Positions 48,048 through 58,100 of a stretch of 64,000 nt of DNA are shown piece after piece; within the stretch, counting starts at the first letter, position 1, and each line of letters opens with the position of its first letter. This DNA is from Scatosoma sp002474405 (GTDB taxonomy: Bacteria > Bacillota > Clostridia > Christensenellales > Borkfalkiaceae), in NCBI GenBank assembly GCA_937892545.1, contig CALAFO010000016.1, positions 31,192-95,191 on the forward strand, in the 5' to 3' direction. Under the pieces are notes generated by a model. The model searched no databases, was not told where the DNA came from, and saw only the letters and a list, made by a program, of their open reading frames with translations. The translations under genes were made by a program, and so were the position numbers.

Positions 48048-48416
48048 TCACGCTTTTTCGGCTTCGCCGTTTTCACCCTGACCACCGAGAAGGCTACTTA
48101 AAAGTTCGCTCGCAACCACCGTTTCGATAACCGATTTTAACACCGTATCGGATTCGGTCTGTCCGTCCTCGGTTCTCTTTCTTTCCGCGATTTTCTGACC
48201 GCCGAGCCTGCCCTTTTCGCGATAGAATTTTTCATCGTCGATCATCTGCTTGGTGAGCGTGAACGCCGTTTTTACCGCCGTGTCTTTGCCGCCGTAAGTC
48301 TTTCCCTCGAACGCATAGTCCGAAATCGCTCGCACATACTGTCCCGCCTGTCTGTCGTCAAGATGTTTGATGACCTTTGCATAGTTCTCGTTGAATTTGA
48401 AAAATTTGTTTCTCAT
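48048..48416 (-). CDS. DUF6291-type protein
   Basis: A 122-aa protein: FFKFNENYAKVIKHLDDRQA, AISDYAFEGKTYGGKDTAVK, AFTLTKQMIDDEKFYREKGR and LGGQKIAERK. The pattern (YxxxIxxLxDxxxGxxxxAIxxYxFEG and IDxxxxFYxxxGRxGG) is that of DUF6291 proteins found in phages and conjugative elements, where they are thought to act near DNA replication; the role is unproven. GGGAG precedes the ATG. It is the first gene after the predicted oriT, reading toward the relaxase. Confidence 0.8.
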   Translation of the reverse strand: MRNKFFKFNENYAKVIKHLDDRQAGQYVRAISDYAFEGKTYGGKDTAVKTAFTLTKQMIDDEKFYREKGRLGGQKIAERKRTEDGQTESDTVLKSVIETVVASELLSSLLGGQGENGEAEKA

Positions 48417-48445
48417 TGTTTTTTACTCCCTGTTTTTTATTTGTT

Positions 48446-50107
48446 TTATCTTTTTGAATTGATACCGATTTTGCCTTTCGTAAAACCGTTATTCTCTTGT
48501 GCCGCGGCAATCGAGCCGCGCATTTCTCGTATGATTTTCATACTCTCGCTCGCAAGTTTCATATAGTAGGCGTTCGGCTTATCGTCGCGGTATTGCCCCG
48601 ACGACTTAAAGATACGGAGCAGTTGCTCCTCGTCGTTTCCGCAGAACATCGCAAGCCGAAGCATCAGCCCAGACTCGCTCCGCTCGATATTTTTCATCAC
48701 GTTTTTGCCGCCGTATAAGTCCGCAAACTTACTGTCTTTCGCATAATACCCTTCCGCCCTTGCAAGCGTTTCCCTGTCGCTCATTCTCGTCAGACTTTCG
48801 CTCCCGCGCCCTTCCATACTCACGGGCAAGGCTTTCGCCGCGACTTCCGTCGCCACAAGTTCGGACGGTTTTATGTATTCCGTTGACTTCTCCTGTTCTA
48901 CCTTGCCCGCTTTCCCTTTTTCTTTGAGTTCTTCGATACTCACTTCTTCAAATGTTTTGTCTTTCCAAAGGTCGAGTTCTTTGATTTTGTCCAACTCTTT
49001 TTCGAGCGCGTAGCGGTCGGCAAAGCCGTAATTGATAAGCGGTTTTACTCTGCCTTCTTCGTCGCAGATACAGCATTTATATACCTGCTCGGAATAAGCG
49101 TTTGTTTCTTCGATAATCGCGTAATACTGCACGTCGTTCACTCTCCGATACGCTCTTTCTCTTTCCGAAACATATTTCGCTATTTTATCCGCGTCGGTAA
49201 TCGCCGTAAACAAAGCGTTCGGGTTCTCCTTGATTTCTTCTTTCCACGACTGCAAATACGCCGCGTTGTTCTGAAGCCTGCCTTCGCTCGCTTCAATACC
49301 AACGTCCTGTTCCATAAAGATAGACGCGATTTCGGCGCGGAGTTCTTCCATTGCGTATTTCTCGCTCCCGAATCCGCCCGACAAATCTCGGTTCAGCCTT
49401 GTTTCGTGTCCCGTGCTATGCCCGATTTCGTGCAGCGCCGTCGAGTAAAATTCCTGCATACTCTTAAAGTCCGCACGCTTAGGCAAATGCACTTCGTCGC
49501 TACTCGCCTTGTAATACGCCTGACTGCCGCCGTACACGATCTTCGCTTCGTTTTTGTCCCAATAATCAAGGATTGCTTCGGCTCTGTCATTACGGTCGTT
49601 GACGTCGATTTGCGGCTTTTCCTTTACGGGAACACCGTCCATCAGCGAACAGTTGAACACGCGGTAGAACTTCCTCAGCCAATACACGTTTTTATCCATA
49701 TATTCCTGCTGTTCACTTGCCGTCATGCCGTCCAGCACGCTTCTATCGAAACGCTTTTTCGTTTCTTTGTCGCGCATTTCGTAGTATTCGACGGTTGCGC
49801 CCTTGCCTTTCGCCGCGCTTTTGCCCTCTTCGTCCTTTTTGAACGTCCAGCCCTTTTCTTCCATTTGCTTGAAAGTCGCCCAGCGGTTATCTTCGTAATT
49901 CTCGCTCATCGCAATCAGCGACAGAAAAAGATTATTGATTCCGCGATATTTCTTTCCCGTTACAGCCGATTCCGGCGCGCCCGACGACACCCACCCTTGC
50001 GACCAGAACAGATTGCCCTTTTCAAGGTTTTCCATAACCTTGTCCACAAGTTGCTTTCTCTGCGGCGTTAATTTTTCATACGCCGAATTTCTTTCTTCAT
50101 TCTCCAA
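48446..50107 (-). CDS. ArdC-type antirestriction protein with zincin peptidase domain
   Basis: A 553-aa protein from a TTG start. Residues about 15-170 are the ArdC ssDNA-binding domain (LVDKVMENLEKGNLFWSQGW, GKKYRGINNLFLSLIA, FRVFNCSLMDGV-like motif YRVFNCSLMDG). A zincin metallopeptidase follows with FYSTALHEIGHSTGHETRLN and a downstream Glu in MEELRAEIASIFM. A third, C-terminal segment (MSDRETLARAEGYYAKDSKF, LRLAMFCGNDEEQLLRIFKS, YRDDKPNAYYMKLA) matches the end of the giant protein to the right. ArdC proteins protect entering single-stranded DNA from host restriction. The start overlaps the 48-aa gene. Confidence 0.9.
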   Translation of the reverse strand: MENEERNSAYEKLTPQRKQLVDKVMENLEKGNLFWSQGWVSSGAPESAVTGKKYRGINNLFLSLIAMSENYEDNRWATFKQMEEKGWTFKKDEEGKSAAKGKGATVEYYEMRDKETKKRFDRSVLDGMTASEQQEYMDKNVYWLRKFYRVFNCSLMDGVPVKEKPQIDVNDRNDRAEAILDYWDKNEAKIVYGGSQAYYKASSDEVHLPKRADFKSMQEFYSTALHEIGHSTGHETRLNRDLSGGFGSEKYAMEELRAEIASIFMEQDVGIEASEGRLQNNAAYLQSWKEEIKENPNALFTAITDADKIAKYVSERERAYRRVNDVQYYAIIEETNAYSEQVYKCCICDEEGRVKPLINYGFADRYALEKELDKIKELDLWKDKTFEEVSIEELKEKGKAGKVEQEKSTEYIKPSELVATEVAAKALPVSMEGRGSESLTRMSDRETLARAEGYYAKDSKFADLYGGKNVMKNIERSESGLMLRLAMFCGNDEEQLLRIFKSSGQYRDDKPNAYYMKLASESMKIIREMRGSIAAAQENNGFTKGKIGINSKR

Positions 50108-50243
50108 AGAAAACTTTCACCTCCTCCACCGCCACGGGTTCACCGTTTTCATACCCCTCGTCGTCGAAATCCAACATTTCGTCTACCGTATAACTTTTCG
50201 GAATCACGATAACGGGAGTATCTCGTATGCTCTTTTTCTTCAT
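50097..50243 (-). CDS. Small acidic 48-aa protein before ardC-type gene
   Basis: It opens MKKKSIRDTPVIVIPKSYTV and continues into an acidic stretch (DEMLDFDDEGYENGEPVAVE), ending KVFFGE. AGGAGG lies six bases before the ATG. The stop overlaps the start of the ArdC-type gene by 11 bases, so translation is coupled. There is no known family. Confidence 0.65.
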   Translation of the reverse strand: MKKKSIRDTPVIVIPKSYTVDEMLDFDDEGYENGEPVAVEEVKVFFGE

Positions 50244-50404
50244 TTTTTACCTCCTGAAAAATTTTTTTGTGTTTACTATTTCAAAAGTCCTTCAAATCCG
50301 TCCGTCGGCTCACTTTATCCTCGTTCGATTTTGTCGAAATTTCTGTTTTATCTTCTTACAAAACCGTCTAAAAAATATTTTTCATATAAACTCAAACAAA
50401 ATAC

Positions 50405-50433
50405 TTGTTTATTTTCGTTTTATCGTGTATAAT
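50405..50433 (+). promoter_or_regulatory. Promoter of the AAA/TOPRIM-like pair
   Basis: TTGTTT (50405-50410), 17-bp spacer and TATAAT (50428-50433), 21 bp before the ATG. Confidence 0.8.
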
Positions 50434-50454
50434 ATAAGCACGGAGGTAAAGAAC

Positions 50455-51573
50455 ATGAAATTACTTTACGTCAAAGCCTCAGGCTTCAAAAACATTCAAA
50501 ACGATTGCATACTCGACTTCACCGCCAAATCCAAGAAAACGACCGAAGATAAAGAATATGAGCTTCAGGAAATCGCCGACGGTTTATTCGTATACAACAC
50601 CGTCGCTTTTATCGGGAAAAACGCTTCCGGTAAAACTTCTTTTCTTGATCTTCTCGATTGCGCTTATTCCATACTCGGCAATTTTTCGCTTGAAGATAAA
50701 GATTATTCCTATGACGGAATTCACTTAACGCTGTTTTTCTACCACGAAGGAAAAATCTATAAGTATTCCACAGATATTTCGTCGTCGCAAACCTTAAACG
50801 ATAAGGCGACATTTTCTAATCAGCAACTTCTCGAAAAGGTCTACTATAAGTCCAAAGCGAAAACTATTTTCTTCGATGACGATTTTGTTCCCGTCGAGAA
50901 TATCGGCATTTTGCCCGAAGATACGTCTATCGTATTCTTCGTATTAAAGAAGAAAGAAACGCGAGCCGTATATTTTAATTCGGACGGCGAAGGCGCAAAC
51001 ACCTATCGCTTAATGTTCAATGCGCTGAAACTGTATAAGTTATCCCCGTCCGTTTTGGCAAAAGTCTTGCACTTATTCGACGAAAACGTAAAAGATCTCA
51101 CAATGCTCGACGAACACAATTACGAACTTTCTCTTGCCTCGGGCAAAAAGATTGTTTCGGATAAGGAACTCGTCCACTTTTTATCGAGCGGCACAACCAA
51201 AGGATTACTTCTTTACGTTACCGTTATCGCGTCGCTTAAATACGGATTCGACCTTATCATCGATGAAATAGAAAACCATTTCCACAAAACACTCGTCGAA
51301 AATATCATCAATCTGTATAAGGATAAATCGGTCAACAAGTTCAACGCCACGCTCTATTTCTCCACACATTATTGTGAACTGCTCGATTTGTTCAATCGTC
51401 AGGACAATATCTGGGTTTGCCGTGCGGATAAGAAAATCGTTGCCGAGAATATGTATGAGAACTTCGATATTCGCGTAGAACTTTCAAAGAGCCGTCAGTT
51501 TTATAACGACGCATTTAAGACTTCCGTCAACTACGACGACCTTATGAACATTAAGAAGGAGTTTTTGAAATGA
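50455..51573 (+). CDS. AAA/SMC-like ATPase of a two-gene defence-type module
   Basis: A 372-aa ATPase of the AAA_15/AAA_21 (OLD/RecF-like) group. It opens MKLLYVKASGFKNIQNDCIL, with Walker A FIGKNASGKTS (about 52-62). The C-terminal Walker B is LIIDEIENHFH, followed by the switch region TLYFSTHYCELLDLF. The start is ATG at 50455 after GGAGG; the longer in-frame ORF begins in the promoter. It overlaps the TOPRIM-like gene by four bases (ATGA). ATPases of this type paired with a TOPRIM or RloB-like effector act in phage defence (PARIS, AbiL, OLD groups). The pair runs against the direction of the element's other genes, which marks it as inserted cargo. Confidence 0.85.
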   Translation: MKLLYVKASGFKNIQNDCILDFTAKSKKTTEDKEYELQEIADGLFVYNTVAFIGKNASGKTSFLDLLDCAYSILGNFSLEDKDYSYDGIHLTLFFYHEGKIYKYSTDISSSQTLNDKATFSNQQLLEKVYYKSKAKTIFFDDDFVPVENIGILPEDTSIVFFVLKKKETRAVYFNSDGEGANTYRLMFNALKLYKLSPSVLAKVLHLFDENVKDLTMLDEHNYELSLASGKKIVSDKELVHFLSSGTTKGLLLYVTVIASLKYGFDLIIDEIENHFHKTLVENIINLYKDKSVNKFNATLYFSTHYCELLDLFNRQDNIWVCRADKKIVAENMYENFDIRVELSKSRQFYNDAFKTSVNYDDLMNIKKEFLK

Positions 51574-52100
51574 AAATCCTTATAATGTGCGAAGGTCCGA
51601 ACGAACTGAAAATCGTAAATCTTTTGCTCGATAACGGCAAATTGAAGTTCACACGCGACGATTTGCTCGACATGCGCCCCTTTCACGCTCGCCAGCTCAC
51701 CTCGCCGCAATTAAAACCCGCGCTTGACGCATATCACGGCGAAATTGCTATTTATCGGATCGGGGACAAAATGACGGATTCATTGAAAATCCCTAAGGAA
51801 TTACTTTTATCCATCAAATCTCAAGCAAAATTCTGCACAAAGCCGGAACTTGAAATGTTGCTTATCATTGCGGAGAACAAAGTATCCGAGTTTGAAAAAG
51901 TTAAGGCTAAGAAAAAACCGAAAGACTTCTGCAAACAAAACGTCGTATATAATCGCAAGAAATACGACAATTCCACTGCGTTTTACGAAGACTATTTTCA
52001 AGACCGCATAGACCTTTTAACTTCCGCTATTGCCGAATACCATCGCACTCACGGAAAGCACAAGTCCGACGAAGGATATTTGTTCGACTTATTAAAATAG
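51570..52100 (+). CDS. TOPRIM/RloB-like partner of the AAA ATPase
   Basis: A 176-aa protein that opens with a TOPRIM-like acidic motif, ILIMCEGPNELKIVNLLLDN, continuing with YHGEIAIYRIGDKMTDS and a Glu-containing PELEMLLIIAEN. The pattern (CEGxxE, then D-rich strand) resembles DUF4435, DUF4276 or RloB-type effectors encoded after an AAA ATPase. The basic stretch KVKAKKKPKDFCKQNVVYNR could contact nucleic acid. It probably is the effector of the pair; nuclease or other activity is inferred. A strong terminator follows 10 bp after the stop. Confidence 0.75.
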   Translation: MKILIMCEGPNELKIVNLLLDNGKLKFTRDDLLDMRPFHARQLTSPQLKPALDAYHGEIAIYRIGDKMTDSLKIPKELLLSIKSQAKFCTKPELEMLLIIAENKVSEFEKVKAKKKPKDFCKQNVVYNRKKYDNSTAFYEDYFQDRIDLLTSAIAEYHRTHGKHKSDEGYLFDLLK

Positions 52101-52110
52101 TTTTTCTTTT

Positions 52111-52139
52111 GGCTACGGCTACTCGCCGTAGCCTTTTTT
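52111..52139 (+). terminator. Terminator of the AAA/TOPRIM-like pair
   Basis: GGCTACGGC (52111-52119) pairs perfectly with GCCGTAGCC (52125-52133), loop of five bases, followed by six T. Confidence 0.9.
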
Positions 52140-52148
52140 CTATACTCT

Positions 52149-55100
52149 TTATCTCTTTCCATTACCGCCTGTATTTTTCGGAACCGTCGGCGTATAGGTC
52201 GATTTAACGGGCATTGAGCGCAAGGCTTTGATTGCCGTTCCCTCGTAATAGTCCGGCGATTTATTCGGTCTAAACAACCCGCTCGTTGCAAAGATACGGA
52301 GCATTTGCTCTTTATCGCCGTTACACCAATACGCAAGTAAATTCATCAGCGACATATCCGAGTTCGAGTGATTATTCTGCAAATCTTCGCCCGCATAAAG
52401 TCTTTTGAATTTATCTCCGTTCTTTGCGTTCGACGCTTTTTCCACGACGTCACGGTCGGTCATTGTTGACAGTCCGTTCACGCCTTTGCATACGCCTTTC
52501 CACTCTTCGCGCTTTTCGCATTTACGGGACAAAAGTTCTTTCATTTCGGGTGTATCGAAACTTTCAAGGCGGGAATAGCCTGCGCCGTCGCCCGTCATTG
52601 CGATGAAATGTTCTTTCTGATAGAATTCCAAATCGCCGTCTTTCGAGAATGTACGAATATCCATACCGCTCGTTTTGCCGAAAATATGCAATCCGTTTCC
52701 GCTTACCGACTTTTCAACGTAGGTCTTGCCGCACTTTGAAAGAACCTCTTTTGCAAGCGCGGACGGCTGTCCGTTCTCGTCGTAACAACGGTCAATGTCG
52801 ATACAGGAAATATTGTCCTGTCCGTCAAGAGCATAGGCAACAGTCGTGCCGCCTTTTTCTTTCAGATACTTTAAGGCGTTATCGAAGGTTGTCCACGTTT
52901 CGGGATTATCGCTTTCGGCATACTCGCCCTTGTCGCTGTTGCAGTTGACGGGGCGTTTATTGTATTTGCCCTTGTCGGCGTTCCACCACGTTTTAACCAC
53001 AACCCAATTCGGTCGCTTTTTCATTTCGTCGGGAACGGCGGTGCGTAACGTTTTTTCTTTTTCGTCGAAAGAAGTATTCGCTTCAACGCTCGGTCGTTTG
53101 TATTCCGTTCCGTATGCGCTTTCGTCTTTTCCTCGAACAGATTCACAAAAATCTTTTGCCGTAAGTTCCGCCGTTTTCTTTTCCTCGCCCTTATTGTTTG
53201 TAAGGCGCACTTTGTAATCGTTATGCAGACTTAAACGGATTGTGCCGTTCTCTTCGCTGTCTTTCACGCATTTATTCGGCAAATAATAGGTATAATCGCC
53301 GTATTCGCCGTCGGGCATTCTGAATAAGGTGCTTTCGTCGAAGCTCGCAATTCTCGCCTTTTCGGGAACGGAAACGTGATTCCATTCCGTTCCGTTTTCC
53401 GTAACGATTTCGGTTTTCAGACGTTTATAATCCTCGGCGGTCGTTTTGTCCGTCAGTTTGCAAAAATCGTAAGCGGTAAGTTCAATCTTTTTCTCGCCGC
53501 CGCGCGTTTGCGCTTTTACCACGAAATCCTGTGGCAAGCGGATCTCGATTCGTCCGTCGTTGCTATTTTTATCTTCCCCGACGAACACGCTCGGAATGAA
53601 ATACGTCATACCGCCGAAATCGTCCTTGTTCGGTAAAACGAACAGCATACTGTTGTCGTATTCCCTTCTGAACGCTTCTTGCGGAATGCTCGTAGCAAAC
53701 CACTTTGTATCGTCGTTTCTGCTCGTTTCGTAGTCCTTATTCGTCGTGCCGCCTACAGCCTTTTTAAACTCTTCCGCGGTAAGCGTAACGACTTCTTCGT
53801 CGTCGCCGCGGCGTTTGAAAATATCGATCTCCGCGTTATCCCTTACGGACAATTCGTAGCAGAGTTCCTGCGAATCGCTCTTTAAGTCCGCAATCTGCCT
53901 TGACGGTTTGATTTTGTCATTGAACATAAAGTAGGCAAAGCCCGCATACTCGCCGTTTTCCGGCATTCTGAACACGCTGCCCATGCCCGACCGTTTAATA
54001 AACGCGTCGCTCGCCACCTTGATTTTCGTATAGCCAATTTTCGGTTTCATATCGGCGGCATACTCTTTCTCTCGCCACTCTTCCGCAGCTTTCTGCGTTT
54101 CAAAGCCGTATCTGCCTTGCTCCCAATCGCCCGTTTCGGTATGGTAACCGATCGCTACGGTATAATCTCCGTTCTCTCTCGCCGTGCGGTCGATGATTGC
54201 AATATCTCTGCCGTTGCCGTCTTTCGAGATACTTACGACTTTATCTCCCCTTGCGGTTACTTTCGTAAAATCGCTCAATGTTCTGTCCTCCTTGTCTAAT
54301 TGTTCTTTGAATTCTTTAACGTATCTTCTATAAGCCGTAATAAATCCGTCGAGCAGCGCCGGGTGCGAAGTAACGTAGAACTTTATTCTGTCCTCGTCGC
54401 TGTTATTGATAGAAATTCCCTTTGCCCACGCCTTATTATCCGGATTGAACCTGCCGTCGCTCTCCGACGTCTGCACGGTGCTTGCAAGAACGTAATTCAT
54501 TCGCTCTTCGCCGTAAAGCGCATAGAGATTGGCTATAAAATCGGTATTTAAGTGCATGCCGTCAAAATGTGTTGCGATGCCGCGTTCTATATCCACCTTA
54601 CAATTACGGCTGATTCCCGTCGCTTCGAGCGGATATTTTTTGTTATATGCCGCTTTCATTGCAAACCTCGCAATTTCATCGTTTACTTTCAGTTCGGCTT
54701 CGTCCACGTCCCTGTCCGTTTTCAAGAACGTAATGTTCTTTTCTTCAAGCGATTCCTGCGACATATACAAGACAGGCGCGGCAACGATATATTCGTCGGC
54801 TTGTTCTTTGATACGATTCAGATTATCAACGCTCAAACTGTCTTTGAAATAGTAATAAGCCGTATTCTCTTTATCCTTGCCGAAATACGCAAAATTCTCT
54901 TCGCCGAGAAACTCTTTCATAACGTCCGAATAATAATGCTCGCAATACCCACGAATGAAATATATCGTGTCCTCTCCTGTATTTACGCTTGCATATTCAG
55001 AGCCAATAAAGTCCTCGTACATACTGTTCAAAACCCCACCGTTTTTTGTATCTTCATATAACGCTCTGAAATATTCATCGTCGAAATCGTAAGAGAGAAT

Positions 55101-58100
55101 CGTGTCTTTGAGTTCGGTTTTGATATGAATTTCGTAGTTATCCAAGAACACGTCTTCGGCAGGCTTTGCCGTAACCTTCGCCTTGAACTCGTCGAATTCC
55201 TTTTCCACGCTTTCTCTTACGCGCTCGGCATAACTTTGCGATTCGGCTTGCAAAGTGCCGTTCATCGGCTTATAGCCCGACTTTTGCAACTTTTCTTCGA
55301 GATAGGGCTTGAGTTTTTCTTCCGCAAAATCGTCATACCACTCGTCATACGGATAACTATCGTCGCTCTTATTGAAATACGAATCCTCGAACTCCGGCTT
55401 TAAGTCGCAGACAATATCTTCAAACCTGTCCTCATCGTCGCTGCCGAGCCTGTCGAGCCAATTGATTTCATTGAGCTTTTCATCCATAAACTCGTCGAAA
55501 TTGATGTCGTTCACGGTATCCACGGCATAGTCGTTGAGTTTCGTATCGGCTATGTTTTCCGCAAGCGCGGTATACACGCTGTCGTTATCCCAGCCGTAGT
55601 ATTCGAGAAGAACATCCAACGGAAAACGCTTATGATAATTTTCAAGCAAAGGCTTGATAAACGGCTCCGCTTCTTCGCTCGGAGCATAGTTACCGTCCAG
55701 ATAGGCTTCTATCGCTTCGCGCTCTTCGAAGAATTTACCCGAAAGCGGATCGGCATACGCTCCGTCAACGTAACTCATTTCTTCGTTTATGACTTTTCCC
55801 GCGCTTTCTGCAACGCTGTGCCACGCTGTCAGATACGCTCTGCCCCTTTCGGAAGAAATAAACGTCTGCCATGCGGGCTTTTCCACACCGTAAAGACTTT
55901 CGGTATCTTCAAACTCTCCGCTTTCCACCTTCCCTTCCGTGTCGTTTTTGCCGAGCCTGTAAAGTTCCACGCCAGCGCCGTAAAGCGTTCGCGCCGTTCG
56001 GATTCTTATGGGCAACATTCCGTCCCAAGTGTAACCGTACTCGTGCATTTGCTCCTGCGATACGGTGTAATCGGGAAGAACGTCCACCTGCATTGCGGCT
56101 ACCCGGTCGCTCTCGTCGATAAACGTTTTTTCTTCTTCGGGTTCGTCGAACAATGCGATTTTCAAGCCCGCATTCACAAAGGCCTGCGCAAATTCCTGAA
56201 AGAGCGTTTCGTCTATCGTAAGCGTTTTCACTTCCTTCTCGCCTACCTCGAAATACGATGGCGACAGGCTCGATAGTGCCGTGAGTTCTTCTGCCGTATC
56301 GTCGAAACAGGTATAATCTCCGTTCTTTACGGCAAACACCATCGCGCCGGGGTTCTTCTCTTCCGTCTGCTTATACGTTCGATATAATTTTTCTGTCAGC
56401 ATAGTCTTTTTCTGTTTCCTTGTTTTTGTTTGTTTTTTCGGCAGTGCCGCGTAAACCTCTTCGGTTTCATTCGTTTCGCTATCCTCTTCGCCGTCGTCGA
56501 TTACCACTTCTTCGCGCTTATTGAGGTCGAGTTCAGCGTTAAGTTCGGATAGTTCCGTGTTCAGAGCTATAATCTTGTTCTTATGCTCGAACGGCACGTT
56601 TACTTGCTCTTTTGCAATCTCGAAGTCGGCTTTCGTGGTTTCCAAACGCTTTACGGCACGCTCTTCCCGTTCGGAAAAATCTTTTACAAAGTTATCTAAT
56701 CGGGTGAGGTTGCCGCTCGCGCTCTCGCCGATGTCCAGCTTGTATTGCCCCGCGCCCGAAAGCGTAATGCTCCGCTCGTTGGCGATAAGTTCTATCGGGT
56801 TCAGAGAGATTTTGAAACCGCAATATTCCGCTACGACCGTTCCCGTCTTGTTATGAAACAACGCGTCCATAAGTGCAAGCCCGCCGTTTTTCTTTCCGTC
56901 CTCTATGATGTCCGAATACACCATGCCGTTTACGTTAATCTCGAATCTGTCGGGGTTATAATGCACCTTGATAAGTTCGATGTCTTTCCTTACCCTTTCC
57001 AAATACAATTCCTGCCGCTGTATCTGTTCGGGAAATTCCTTTCTTACCTTATCTTGCAAAGCAAACAGTTCCTTTTTGTATCGGCTTTCCAAATCGCGAA
57101 GCCTTGCCACTTCCATATCCAGCTCCATTTTTCGCTTGATTTTCGGGTTGGCGGAAGTAATCGCCTTGATTTCCGCATAAGAAAGCGTTGCCTCGTCGAT
57201 GTCCTCGGCTTCGCGCACCGTCATATCCCCTTTTTCCACCTGCGAAATAAACCGCTGTTTGTTTTCGAGTATCTGATAAGAATAACTGTCGAACGTCCGT
57301 TCCGTCGCATAGGTATAAATGCGGATGCTTTTATTCATATTGCCTTGACGGATACCGCGCCCGTTACGCTGAATAAGGTCGCGCGGGCGATACGGCGCGT
57401 CCAAGTGATGAATGGCTACGAGCCGTTTTTGCACGTTCGTTCCCGCGCCGCACTTTTCCGTGCTGCCTATTAAAACTCGCACCGAACCGGCGTTGATTTT
57501 ATCGAACAGGTCTTGCTTTGCCCTGTCCGTATTCGCGTCGTGGATAAAAGCAATCTCGTTTTCGGGAATGCCGCGCTCGATAAGTTTGTGCTTTAAGTCG
57601 TTATACGCGTCGAAGTCTTTGCCGTACTCATATTCCGAATACGGTTTCTTCGGCGTGGACAAATCGCAGAACACAAGCTGCGTTCCTTTGATGTCCGCAG
57701 AGCTCTTCCACTCTTCGTATACATTATCCGCGCAGAAACTTAGTTTGCTTCCGCTCTCATCGGAAAGAGACGGATCGATACATCTCGGATCGAGCGCGAG
57801 TTTCTTTCCGTCGCCCGTAACCTTTAACATGTTGTCGATATGCGGATCAACGCCGCCTGCGTAAATCTTATCCGCCCTTGCCGCTATCTCTTCCGTTAAG
57901 TCGATTACCGTGTCGCTCGGCTTTAATGTAATTACCTTTCGCTCCGCTTCCGGCACGTCGAGTTTTACGTCCGTTTTTACGTCCGCGAACGAATGATACA
58001 GCGTTAAAAGTTCGGGCAAGTTCGTAAACTTGGCAAATCTCGTTCTTGCTCTGTACCCTTTCCCGGACGGGGCAAGTTCGAGCGCCGTTACCGTTTCACC

